Positions 1-6,394 of a stretch of DNA of 13,586 nt are shown here, piece after piece (position 1 is the first letter of the stretch; the number at the start of each line of letters is the position of its first letter). The stretch is from JBBSUX01 sp038234045. GTDB lineage: Bacteria; Pseudomonadota; Gammaproteobacteria; Burkholderiales; Burkholderiaceae_C. The position numbers and the translations under genes were made by a program. The stretch covers positions 1-13,586 of the forward strand of contig JBBSUX010000073.1 of assembly GCA_038234045.1 (NCBI GenBank). The letters run 5' to 3'. The notes below the pieces were generated by a model. That model did not search any database. It was not told where the DNA came from and worked only from the letters and a program-made list of their open reading frames with translations.

Positions 1-393
1 GCCAATATAACGCTCATCGGCATCGCAGCAGATACACCAATTAAATGCTAGGCGCTTACGCGCCTCCTGCAAAAGTAAACCACGATGACGTGTCTCAGAT
101 TGGAGCCTACTATCAATGTCAGATTGCCAATAATGATTTTGAACAATCAACACTACTTTTTCATGTTTTTTCAGAATTTCGGGTGTTTCATCCGTACTAG
201 CGTCATCATAAGCACAGATAACATCGGCAAACTCACTGATATGGTCAAGCGTATCTTCAAGAATCAACGCCTCATTCCGAACGCGGAGAAGTGCCACCAA
301 AGGCATCCTGTCAAGCAGTCTTGAGGTAGACTGAAAAGGTTCCCAAATATCTTCGTGCGGATTAAGTGTCCAAGCTGCGTCACATCCATTCAT
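1..393 (-). CDS. Family 2 glycosyltransferase, N-terminal part (cut by window edge)
   Basis: The reading frame is open from an ATG at 393 to the window edge, giving 131 residues with no stop. It has the start of a GT-A fold nucleotide-sugar transferase: a beta strand and loop reading PLVALLRVRNEA at about residues 31-42, the AYDDASTDET stretch at 61-70 (nucleotide-binding Asp residues), and a DAD motif at 124-126 that would bind the metal and sugar nucleotide. About 30 residues precede the usual family start. The ATG lies inside the end of wzt (14-nt overlap), with a GAGG-type ribosome site just upstream, so the two are probably translationally coupled. By position it should add sugars to the glycan exported by the adjacent Wzm/Wzt. 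The acceptor and sugar cannot be read from this fragment. Composition is AT-rich like wzt. The rest lies outside the window. Confidence 0.85.
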   Translation of the reverse strand, partial: MNGCDAAWTLNPHEDIWEPFQSTSRLLDRMPLVALLRVRNEALILEDTLDHISEFADVICAYDDASTDETPEILKKHEKVVLIVQNHYWQSDIDSRLQSETRHRGLLLQEARKRLAFNWCICCDADERYIG

Positions 394-1618
394 GTTCGCA
401 CCTCAACATCCCATCCACCTTTGCGAGGCCTCGAGAACTACGCTCCATTTCGACTTCAAAATGCAAACATGAGTCCAGCTTGTCATATGAAAACATACCT
501 TGTTCATCGGAGACTGAAATTGTGGCGTTATACGAACCCGGCGCGAAATGATTATCCTTGATCAAAAGTATCAAATTTTCTTTTTCCTCACTTAAGAAAA
601 TGTCGTCCCGTAACGTATTTAGTATCGTGACAACCTTTCCACTTAGATCATAAACAATGATTCCAACTCCATATACGGGTGGATTTTCTTTGAACCGCAG
701 GTGAATATCGATTTTGATATCCTCACCCATACGGTAGGTATTCTTGTCCAGACTTATCGCAACTACGCTGATCGTACAATTATTTCTTTCTACTCGTTCT
801 CCGTCTGTTGCGGTACTTATCTTATTGCTCGTCATAGGGTGAAAATCTCGCCGTATCTCATGCTCCATCTCTTTCTGATATTCATCGCAGATGGAAAGGC
901 GCTCACCGATTGCCCGCATTTTCCCATTATCAAGCCATATGGCTCGGTCGCAAAAGTTCCTGATTGCAGAGGTTGAATGAGAGACGAATAAAATTGAGGT
1001 TCCGAGGTCTCGGATTTTTTTCATCCGTGTAAATGACTTTTCTTGGAAAGCCATATCACCAACGCTTAGCGCTTCATCAACAATCAATACGTCTGGATCA
1101 ACTTGGATAGCCACTGAGAAAGCAAGCCTAGCGACCATTCCGCTAGAATACGTCTTGACTGGCTGATCCATAAACTGCCCTATATCGGCGAATGCGGCAA
1201 TATCATTAAACCTGCTGTCAATTTCTTCCTTGGTTAGGCCCAGTATCGCGGCGTTCATATAGACGTTTTCTTGTCCCGTAAACTCCGGATTAAAACCAGA
1301 ACCTAATTCGAGTAAGGCTGCAATACGCCCATTTGTCCGGACTTTTCCTGCAGACGGGTTGACGGTGCCGCAAACTATTTGCAACAGTGTAGATTTTCCG
1401 CTTCCATTTCTACCGATAATACCTACCGTCTCACCTCTCCCAACCTCAAACGAAATATCTCTCAGCGCCGAGAATTCACGATAATATTGCTTGGACGTTT
1501 TGCCGATGATTTGCCGCAACCGGGGGTAAATTGACTGCTTCAGCCGATCTTGTGGTTGATTATATATTTGGTAATTCTTGCTGATACTTTCGGCTTTAAT
1601 TGAAATTTCAGAGGACAT
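380..1618 (-). CDS. wzt: O-antigen/polysaccharide ABC exporter, ATP-binding subunit with C-terminal glycan-binding domain
   Basis: This 412-residue protein is the cytoplasmic ATPase of a polysaccharide ABC exporter. The nucleotide-binding domain fills about residues 5-245: Walker A GRNGSGKST at 69-77, signature YSSGM at 157-161, Walker B with DE at 181-182, and the switch His at 214. The tyrosine-containing N-terminal stretch and GSGFNPEFTGQENVY (106-120) are typical of the Wzt/TagH branch. Residues about 280-400 form an extra beta-rich domain, as in Wzt proteins that recognise the capped non-reducing end of their O-antigen (family knowledge). I chose the ATG at 1618, not one at 1654: AAAGGA lies 7 nt upstream, and the product then starts at the conserved region. 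It overlaps the end of wzm by 11 nt. The gene is clearly AT-richer than the rfb genes upstream. Confidence 0.93.
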   Translation of the reverse strand: MSSEISIKAESISKNYQIYNQPQDRLKQSIYPRLRQIIGKTSKQYYREFSALRDISFEVGRGETVGIIGRNGSGKSTLLQIVCGTVNPSAGKVRTNGRIAALLELGSGFNPEFTGQENVYMNAAILGLTKEEIDSRFNDIAAFADIGQFMDQPVKTYSSGMVARLAFSVAIQVDPDVLIVDEALSVGDMAFQEKSFTRMKKIRDLGTSILFVSHSTSAIRNFCDRAIWLDNGKMRAIGERLSICDEYQKEMEHEIRRDFHPMTSNKISTATDGERVERNNCTISVVAISLDKNTYRMGEDIKIDIHLRFKENPPVYGVGIIVYDLSGKVVTILNTLRDDIFLSEEKENLILLIKDNHFAPGSYNATISVSDEQGMFSYDKLDSCLHFEVEMERSSRGLAKVDGMLRCEHEWM

Positions 1619-2426
1619 CGGCAAATCCTTTGCGTGTCTTCTGGAACCAGACAAAGCCTAACCAAGCGGCAAGAAAGGAGGCAAAGAGGTATGCGAGCAG
1701 GAGACTCATATCTGGCACCTTACCCCAGAACAAGACATCTCGCGCCTGTTCGATGGTAGGTGTAAGTGGGTTGAGCAAAAGAAGGTGACGGTACTTTTCA
1801 GGCAAACCGCTGGCAGGATAAAAGATCGGGGTAAGAAACATGATGATGGTCGTAAGTGTGCCAATCAATTGTGAGGTATCTCGAAAGTAAACACCCAAGG
1901 CCGAGAGAGCCCACGTAAGTCCCATCGTGAAAAGCACCAACGGAAGCATCACTAAGGGCAGTAAAAGTACGGTTGCGTGAGGCACTCCGAAAAACAGCGC
2001 GTATGCAAGAAGCCATACTCCCAAGCTAATTAACGCATGAAACAGCGTGGCGAGCAAGGCCACCCAGGGCAATACCTCCAGCGGAAAGACAACCTTTTTG
2101 ACATAATTGACATTGGCCAGGATCAACCCTGGCGCACGGTTAAAGCATTCTGCGAACAGGTTGAACATAATCAAGCCAGCAAACAGAACCAGCGCAAACT
2201 CAGTTTTTGAACCGCTGCCGCCGCTCCATTGAGATTTGAACACTACGCTGAACACGAAAGTATAAATCACAAGCATGAAGACGGGATTAAAAAAGGACCA
2301 AAGGATACCCATAAAAGAGCCCCGATATCGGCCCAGTATTTCACGCTGCGTCAGAGCTTTTATCAAGTCGCGGTTGCGCCAGAGGCTGGAAAACATTTCT
2401 CTCGGCGATGTGGAGAACTTTTGCAT
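1608..2426 (-). CDS. wzm: O-antigen/polysaccharide ABC exporter, membrane subunit
   Basis: This 272-residue inner-membrane protein belongs to the ABC-2 permease family and would pair with the ATPase encoded next to form the channel that moves a lipid-linked glycan to the periplasm. The N-terminal cytoplasmic part has the family pattern REILGRYRGSFMGILWSFFN at about 28-47. It is followed by about six hydrophobic segments, including LVIYTFVFSVVF, FALVLFAGLIMFNLF, the long run around 125-180 and the last segment near 243-260. Length is normal for the family. The start ATG overlaps the rfbC stop as TGATG, and the end overlaps wzt, so rfbC, wzm and wzt are very likely cotranslated. Wzm/Wzt export implies a glycan polymerised in the cytoplasm rather than by the Wzx/Wzy route. 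Confidence 0.93.
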   Translation of the reverse strand: MQKFSTSPREMFSSLWRNRDLIKALTQREILGRYRGSFMGILWSFFNPVFMLVIYTFVFSVVFKSQWSGGSGSKTEFALVLFAGLIMFNLFAECFNRAPGLILANVNYVKKVVFPLEVLPWVALLATLFHALISLGVWLLAYALFFGVPHATVLLLPLVMLPLVLFTMGLTWALSALGVYFRDTSQLIGTLTTIIMFLTPIFYPASGLPEKYRHLLLLNPLTPTIEQARDVLFWGKVPDMSLLLAYLFASFLAAWLGFVWFQKTRKGFADVL

Positions 2427-2971
2427 CAGGAAAATACCGCTGCGGATTTGAAAGTTGTGCCCTGTGAATCTTTGCCCGATAAAGCAGGGGTACCTAGAAC
2501 AGGCCAGCTAATCGCTAAGCTGTCATCGTTCCAAATGATGCAGCGCTCAGATTGGGGGGCGTAATAGTTTGTCGTTTTGTATAGAAACTCTGCGGTCTCG
2601 CTCAACACCAGGAAGCCGTGTGCGAAACCGGGTGGCACCCAGAGTTGGCGATGGTTTGCGCTGCTCAGCTCTGCACCCACCCATTTCCCGAAGGTCGGTG
2701 AGCTCTTGCGAATGTCCACTGCCACGTCAAAGACGCTGCCCTGCACCACACGCACCAATTTGCCCTGGGGCTGCTGAATTTGGTAGTGCAGGCCACGCAA
2801 CACTCCCTTGGCCGAGCGGCTGTGGTTGTCTTGCACAAAAGTGTGTTGGGTACCGGTAGCTTCGTTGAAGGCGCGCTGGTTAAAGCTTTCGAAGAAAAAG
2901 CCGCGTTCGTCACCGAAGACTTTCGGCTCAATCAGGATGACATCGGGGATGGAGAGGCGTGTTGTCTTCAT
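2426..2971 (-). CDS. rfbC: dTDP-4-dehydrorhamnose 3,5-epimerase
   Basis: This is the third enzyme of dTDP-L-rhamnose synthesis; it epimerises C3 and C5 of dTDP-4-keto-6-deoxyglucose in the cytoplasm. The 181 residues match the usual length. Visible family features are GDERGFFFESFNQ (20-32), VLRGLHYQ with the catalytic His at 62, the DVAVDIRKSSPTFGKW strand (82-97), VPPGFAHGF (112-120), and Tyr131 in EFLYKTTNYY, which corresponds to the catalytic tyrosine. The start at 2971 gives a normal N-terminus, but I see no good Shine-Dalgarno sequence before it. A 103-nt gap separates it from rfbA, the longest gap between consecutive operon genes. The stop overlaps the wzm start. Base composition begins to fall toward the AT-rich left side within the 3' part of this gene. 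Confidence 0.96.
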   Translation of the reverse strand: MKTTRLSIPDVILIEPKVFGDERGFFFESFNQRAFNEATGTQHTFVQDNHSRSAKGVLRGLHYQIQQPQGKLVRVVQGSVFDVAVDIRKSSPTFGKWVGAELSSANHRQLWVPPGFAHGFLVLSETAEFLYKTTNYYAPQSERCIIWNDDSLAISWPVLGTPALSGKDSQGTTFKSAAVFS

Positions 2972-3074
2972 GGGGCGAGGTGTGAATGAGCTTTCGCACG
3001 GCGGCAGAAGCGCTTCTTCCTCCGCCGACCGACTGAATTGCTCAGTGAATGTTGATAAGTAGCTCGGTTCAGCT
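2972..3074 (-). other. rfbA-rfbC intergenic gap with short inverted repeats
   Basis: This 103-nt stretch interrupts an otherwise compact operon. It contains a perfect 12-nt palindrome, AGAAGCGCTTCT (3006-3017), and a small hairpin with arms ACTGA (3032-3036) and TCAGT (3042-3046) around a 5-nt loop. No promoter, U-run terminator or ribosome site is evident, and no reading frame looks genuine. It could modulate the relative expression of rfbA and rfbC-wzm-wzt, but that is a guess. Confidence 0.35.
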
Positions 3075-4028
3075 TCAGTAAATAGTTTCCTGCAGCACCC
3101 GCATCAGGTATTGCCCGTAACCATTCTTGGTCAGCGGCTTGGCCAGCTTTTCGAGTTGCTGGCGATCAATCCAGCCGTGGCGCCAGGCGATCTCTTCGGG
3201 ACAAGCGATCTTCAGGCCTTGCCGATGCTCCAGCGTGGCGATGAACTGGCTGGCTTCCAGCAGGCTCTCGTGTGTGCCGGTATCGAGCCAGGCGTAGCCA
3301 CGGCCCATGATCTCGACGTTCAAAGCGCCCTGCTCCAGATACAGGCGATTGAGATCGGTGATCTCCAGCTCGCCGCGTGGGGAAGGCTTCAGGCTGCGGG
3401 CCATTTCGACGACGGTGCTGTCGTAGAAGTACAGGCCTGTTACCGCGTAATTGGATCGCGGAGCGGCGGGCTTTTCTTCGAGGCTCAATACTTTGCCGTT
3501 TGCATCAAACTCCGCCACGCCATAGCGCTCCGGATCGTGCACGTGATAGGCGAAGACACTAGCGCCATCGGTGCGCTGCATGGCGTTGGCCAGCAGCAGG
3601 TGCATGTCGTGGCCGTGGAAGATATTGTCGCCCAGCACCAGCGCGGTGGGCGCGTCACCTACAAAGTCTTCTCCGATCAAAAACGCTTGCGCCAAGCCGT
3701 CAGGGCTGGGCTGCACCGCATATTCGAGCTGCAACCCCCACTGGCTGCCGTCACCCAGCAGTTGCTGAAAACGCGGTGTGTCTTGCGGGGTGCTGATGAT
3801 CAGAATCTGCCGCATCCCACCCAGCATCAGCGTGCTGAGCGGGTAATAGATCATGGGCTTGTCATACACCGGCAGCAGTTGCTTGCTGATGGCGAGCGTG
3901 GCTGGATGCAGCCGCGAGCCGGAGCCGCCCGCCAGGATGATGCCCTTGCGCTTGGTGGCGGGCGCGGTGGGTGCAGCGGAGGTGGCTGAAACGGTCGAAA
4001 CAGTGGATTTGGAAGAAGGCTGATTCAT
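3075..4028 (-). CDS. rfbA: Glucose-1-phosphate thymidylyltransferase
   Basis: This is the first enzyme of the dTDP-L-rhamnose pathway; it joins glucose-1-phosphate and dTTP to give dTDP-glucose. The nucleotidyltransferase core starts at residue 29 with GIILAGGSGSRLHPAT, followed by the activator/substrate region KQLLPVYDKPMIYYPLSTLM, the LGDNIFHG motif with the metal-binding Asp, EEKP, and YAWLDTGTHESLLEA near the C-terminus. The 317 residues exceed the usual 290-295 because the protein begins with about 28 extra residues rich in Ser, Thr, Ala and Pro. No in-frame ATG, GTG or TTG lies at the usual start just before the core, so the ATG at 4028 is the best start although its Shine-Dalgarno is weak. 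It begins 7 nt after the rfbD stop. Confidence 0.96.
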   Translation of the reverse strand: MNQPSSKSTVSTVSATSAAPTAPATKRKGIILAGGSGSRLHPATLAISKQLLPVYDKPMIYYPLSTLMLGGMRQILIISTPQDTPRFQQLLGDGSQWGLQLEYAVQPSPDGLAQAFLIGEDFVGDAPTALVLGDNIFHGHDMHLLLANAMQRTDGASVFAYHVHDPERYGVAEFDANGKVLSLEEKPAAPRSNYAVTGLYFYDSTVVEMARSLKPSPRGELEITDLNRLYLEQGALNVEIMGRGYAWLDTGTHESLLEASQFIATLEHRQGLKIACPEEIAWRHGWIDRQQLEKLAKPLTKNGYGQYLMRVLQETIY

Positions 4029-4035
4029 CGTCTTG

Positions 4036-4932
4036 TTAGAGAATTTCCGTCAACATGCGGGCTACACCGGCCTGCCAGGGCGGCAGCGTCAAGCAGAAGG
4101 TCCGCCGGAACCGTGACGTATCCAGGCGAGAGTTAAGCGGCCGCACAGCGGCTGTCGGGAAAGCGCTGGTGGGTACAGGCGCAACTTCTTTTACTATTAA
4201 TTGAATAGCTGGTTGCGCTTTTCGCGCAAGCGCTAGAACCTCATTTGTATAGTGAAACCAGTTGGTTTCCCCTGCAGCCACCAGATGGTATAGGCCGGCA
4301 TCCTGCGGCCTGCGCTGCAGATGGGCAATGGCATGCGCGGTGCAATCGGCCAGAAGATCGGCCCCGGTGGGTGCGCCGAATTGGTCGTCGATCACGGTGA
4401 GGCGTTCGCGCTCTTTGGCGAGCCGCAGCATGGTCTTGGCGAAGTTGCCACCGCGCGCTGCATAGACCCAGCTAGTGCGCAGGATGAGGTGCTTGGCGCA
4501 CGTTTGCTGAATGAGCGCCTCGCCCTCGAGCTTGGTGCGGCCGTAAACGCTAAGCGGCGCGGGCGCATCGTCTTCGCGCCACGGGCGGCTGCCGCTGCCG
4601 TCGAAAACGTAATCGGTGCTGTAGTGCACCAGCCAAGCACCGCACTTTGCCGCTTCTTCAGCCAGTACGCCCGGCGTGGTGGCGTTGAGCAAGCGCGCCA
4701 AATCAGGCTCTGCCTCGGCCTTGTCCACAGCGGTATGGGCGGCAGCATTGACGATCACGTCGGGCCGCAAAGCGCGCACGGTCTCTGCAATGCGAGCGGG
4801 ATTGGTGAAGTCGCCGCAATGGTCGGCGCTGTCATGGTCCAGCGCCGTGACCTGGCCCAGCACCGAGAGGCTGCGCTGCAGCTCCCAGCCGACCTGGCCG
4901 TTCTTGCCGAAGAGAAGAATTTGAAGACTCAC
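4036..4932 (-). CDS. rfbD: dTDP-4-dehydrorhamnose reductase (GTG start)
   Basis: This is the last enzyme of dTDP-L-rhamnose synthesis; it reduces dTDP-4-keto-L-rhamnose with NAD(P)H. With a GTG start at 4932 the product has 298 residues and begins MSLQILLFGKNGQVGWELQ, the usual N-terminus. The Rossmann glycine motif is at 9-15, STDYVFDG at 105-112, and the catalytic pair is Tyr130 and Lys134 (YGRTK). RRPLNSRLD-like residues (VRPLNSRLDTSRFR) close the C-terminal substrate domain. An ATG at 4941 is in frame, but the strong AGAGGA would abut it directly, whereas it lies 9 nt before the GTG, so GTG is preferred. That Shine-Dalgarno lies inside the vapC remnant, and the GTG overlaps the vapC stop as GTGA. 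A hairpin repeat at 4206-4235 lies within the gene and encodes part of the segment ALARKAQPAIQLIVKE. Confidence 0.95.
   Translation of the reverse strand: MSLQILLFGKNGQVGWELQRSLSVLGQVTALDHDSADHCGDFTNPARIAETVRALRPDVIVNAAAHTAVDKAEAEPDLARLLNATTPGVLAEEAAKCGAWLVHYSTDYVFDGSGSRPWREDDAPAPLSVYGRTKLEGEALIQQTCAKHLILRTSWVYAARGGNFAKTMLRLAKERERLTVIDDQFGAPTGADLLADCTAHAIAHLQRRPQDAGLYHLVAAGETNWFHYTNEVLALARKAQPAIQLIVKEVAPVPTSAFPTAAVRPLNSRLDTSRFRRTFCLTLPPWQAGVARMLTEIL
4206..4235. repeat. Hairpin-forming repeat inside rfbD
   Basis: The plus strand reads TAGC-tgg-TTGCGC-ttttc-GCGCAA-gc-GCTA, an imperfect inverted repeat with a 6-bp inner stem (4213-4218 with 4224-4229) and a 4-bp outer stem (4206-4209 with 4232-4235). 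It is followed leftwards by an AT-rich tail (about 4186-4205) that stands out in this GC-rich gene. The first 14 nt (4206-4219) recur exactly at 12313-12326 in ligA. From memory, similar hairpins with TAGC...GCTA ends are dispersed through Comamonadaceae genomes; I could not verify this here. It keeps the rfbD reading frame open. Confidence 0.6.
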
Positions 4933-5008
4933 AGCGCCCATTCCTCTACAGCAAGCCCCGGAACGCGAAGGAACTCGCGGGCGTTATTCCTTGGATTTAG
5001 CAAATCAT
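4929..5008 (-). pseudogene. vapC: vapC toxin remnant (PIN-domain RNase, internally deleted)
   Basis: Only the two ends of a VapC toxin gene remain. At the left (3') end, codons 4988-4932 followed by TGA (4931-4929) read NNAREFLRVPGLAVEEWAL, matching the conserved VapC C-terminal pattern TNNxREFxRVxGLxxExW. At the other end an ATG at 5008 overlaps the vapB stop as ATGA, the usual vapBC junction, and reads M-I-C before a stop. The two pieces are in different frames and only about 10 nt lie between them. Roughly 110 codons, including the PIN-domain catalytic acidic residues, are therefore gone, and no toxin can be made. The stop overlaps the rfbD GTG start as GTGA. The match is by eye, but the length and order of conserved residues make chance unlikely. 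Confidence 0.8.
4939..4944 (-). promoter_or_regulatory. rfbD ribosome-binding site within vapC remnant
   Basis: The minus strand carries AGAGGA immediately before ATGGGCGCT and then the GTG at 4932, a spacing of about 9 nt. This supports the GTG as the rfbD start. The hexamer lies within the codons for Val-Glu-Glu of the surviving vapC tail, so the remnant supplies the translation signal of the next enzyme gene. Confidence 0.65.
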
Positions 5009-5274
5009 TCCCCAATACGTTGATCGCGATGAACCAGGCTCTGTAAAGGAGGATCAGCACGGTCGTTAAGGAAGCTGTCAGGCAGCGCCTCGCTTGAGGC
5101 ATAAAAGTCGCTCAGCCAATCCGCCAAACTCTGGTCTTTATCAGGCTCAGGCCCTACCCATAGCGCGTTGCCAACACGCTCTACACGCACCTGATTACCC
5201 GGCAAGCGAAGACCCGCCGGCAAGCGGATAACCCGGCTTCGGCCGCTCATGAAAACGCGGGCTTTATAGGACAT
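5005..5274 (-). CDS. vapB: VapB/AbrB-type antitoxin, orphaned
   Basis: This 89-residue protein begins with an AbrB/SpoVT-type DNA-binding fold: residues 5-42 include ARVFMSGRSRVIRLPAGLRL and VERVGNALWVGPEP, the classic VapB pattern. Residues 49-80 (SLADWLSDF, ALPDSFLNDRADPPLQ) resemble the toxin-binding tail of VapB antitoxins. I chose the ATG at 5274: GAGGAG lies 6 nt upstream and the family N-terminus then starts correctly. The antitoxin appears intact, but the toxin gene that follows is only a remnant. It sits between rfbB and rfbD, an unusual place, suggesting past insertion of a vapBC pair into the rhamnose operon. It may still bind an upstream inverted repeat, or neutralise a VapC encoded elsewhere; both are inference. 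Confidence 0.85.
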   Translation of the reverse strand: MSYKARVFMSGRSRVIRLPAGLRLPGNQVRVERVGNALWVGPEPDKDQSLADWLSDFYASSEALPDSFLNDRADPPLQSLVHRDQRIGE

Positions 5275-5297
5275 GCTGGGCTCCTCAGAGTGACACG

Positions 5298-5323
5298 GCA
5301 TTGTGCGATTAGGTTGGCAATGC
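5298..5323. promoter_or_regulatory. Candidate VapB operator (inverted repeat)
   Basis: The rfbB-vapB gap holds a perfect inverted repeat with arms GCATTG (5298-5303) and CAATGC (5318-5323). The arms are 20 bp apart centre to centre, about two helical turns. It lies 24-49 nt before the vapB start. VapB-family antitoxins commonly bind paired half-sites in front of their own operon (family knowledge), so this is a reasonable autoregulatory site, but it could be chance. Confidence 0.4.
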
Positions 5324-5335
5324 ACGGTTTATGCA

Positions 5336-6394
5336 TCAGGCGTATTGCGTATCCAACCAATCGCGGTAAGCCCCCGTCTGCACATTCGCGACCCACTCGG
5401 GGTGATCCAGATACCACTGCACTGTCTTGCGGATGCCGGACTCGAAGGTTTCGGCGGGCTTCCAGCCCAATTCGCGTTCAATTTTGCGGGCATCGATGGC
5501 GTAGCGGCGATCGTGGCCTGGGCGGTCTTGGACGTAACTGATCTGATCGGTATAGCTGCTCCCGCTACCGCGCGGGCGCAGTTCATCCAAAAGTGCACAC
5601 ACGGTCTTGACGATCTCGATGTTGGGCTTTTCGTTCCAGCCGCCGATGTTGTAGGTCTCGCCCACCCTGCCCGCTTCCAGCACGCGGCGGACGGCGCTGC
5701 AATGGTCGCGCACATATAACCAATCACGCACCTGCATGCCGTCGCCATAAACCGGCAGCGGTTTGCCGGCAAGCGCGTTAACGATCATCAGCGGGATCAG
5801 CTTCTCGGGGAAATGGAATGGCCCGTAGTTGTTGCTGCAGTTGGTGGTGAGCACCGGCAGGCCGTAGGTGTGGTGCCAGGCGCGCACCAGATGGTCGCTG
5901 GCGGCCTTGCTGGCGCTGTAGGGGCTGTTGGGCTCAAACGCGTGCGCTTCGGTAAAGGCCGGGTCTTGCGCGGAGAGCGAGCCATACACCTCGTCAGTCG
6001 ATACATGCAAAAACCTGAACGACTGCTGCGCCGCCTGATCGAGCCCCGCCCAATGGGCGCGTACGGCCTCCAGCAAGCGGAAGGTGCCGACGACATTGGT
6101 CTGAACGAAATCTTCCGGCCCGTGGATCGAGCGGTCTACATGCGATTCAGCCGCGAAATTGACGATTGCACGCGGCTGGTGGGTAGCGAGCAGCTGCCGG
6201 AGCAAGTCGCCATCGGCGATATCGCCTTTGACGAAAGTGTGCCGCGCGTCGACCCGCACGGCGTCCAAGTTGTGAACGTTGCCGGCGTAGGTCAGCTTGT
6301 CGAGGTTCACGACGGGTTCATCATTTTCCGTGAGCCAGTCGAGAACGAAGTTGGAGCCGATGAAGCCGGCACCGCCGGTGATGAGGATGGTCAT
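5336..6394 (-). CDS. rfbB: dTDP-glucose 4,6-dehydratase
   Basis: This is the second enzyme of dTDP-L-rhamnose synthesis; it converts dTDP-glucose to dTDP-4-keto-6-deoxyglucose using bound NAD+. The 352 residues are normal for the family. An extended short-chain dehydrogenase fold is clear: GGAGFIG at 7-13, VSTDEVYG at 131-138 with the active-site Thr133, Asp134 and Glu135, and the catalytic pair Tyr159 and Lys163 in YSASK. Further family signatures are NCSNNYGPFHFPEKLIP and the DRPGHDRRYAID motif near 290. The start ATG overlaps the stop of the upstream DUF2304 gene as ATGA, so translation is probably coupled. A 61-nt gap with an inverted repeat separates it from vapB. Confidence 0.97.
   Translation of the reverse strand: MTILITGGAGFIGSNFVLDWLTENDEPVVNLDKLTYAGNVHNLDAVRVDARHTFVKGDIADGDLLRQLLATHQPRAIVNFAAESHVDRSIHGPEDFVQTNVVGTFRLLEAVRAHWAGLDQAAQQSFRFLHVSTDEVYGSLSAQDPAFTEAHAFEPNSPYSASKAASDHLVRAWHHTYGLPVLTTNCSNNYGPFHFPEKLIPLMIVNALAGKPLPVYGDGMQVRDWLYVRDHCSAVRRVLEAGRVGETYNIGGWNEKPNIEIVKTVCALLDELRPRGSGSSYTDQISYVQDRPGHDRRYAIDARKIERELGWKPAETFESGIRKTVQWYLDHPEWVANVQTGAYRDWLDTQYA

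Noticed and set aside
3006..3017. Perfect 12-nt palindrome AGAAGCGCTTCT as an operator
   Set aside because: Isolated, with no promoter nearby; kept only as a note in the gap entry.
3111..3989. A 292-codon open frame on the plus strand opposite rfbA
   Set aside because: Antisense shadow of a clear RfbA; no ribosome site or family pattern.
5552..5568. A third copy of the hairpin repeat in rfbB (ATAGCTGCTCCCGCTACC)
   Set aside because: Only the TAGCTG start and a GCTA end are shared, and it falls in a variable loop of RfbB; too short to separate from chance.
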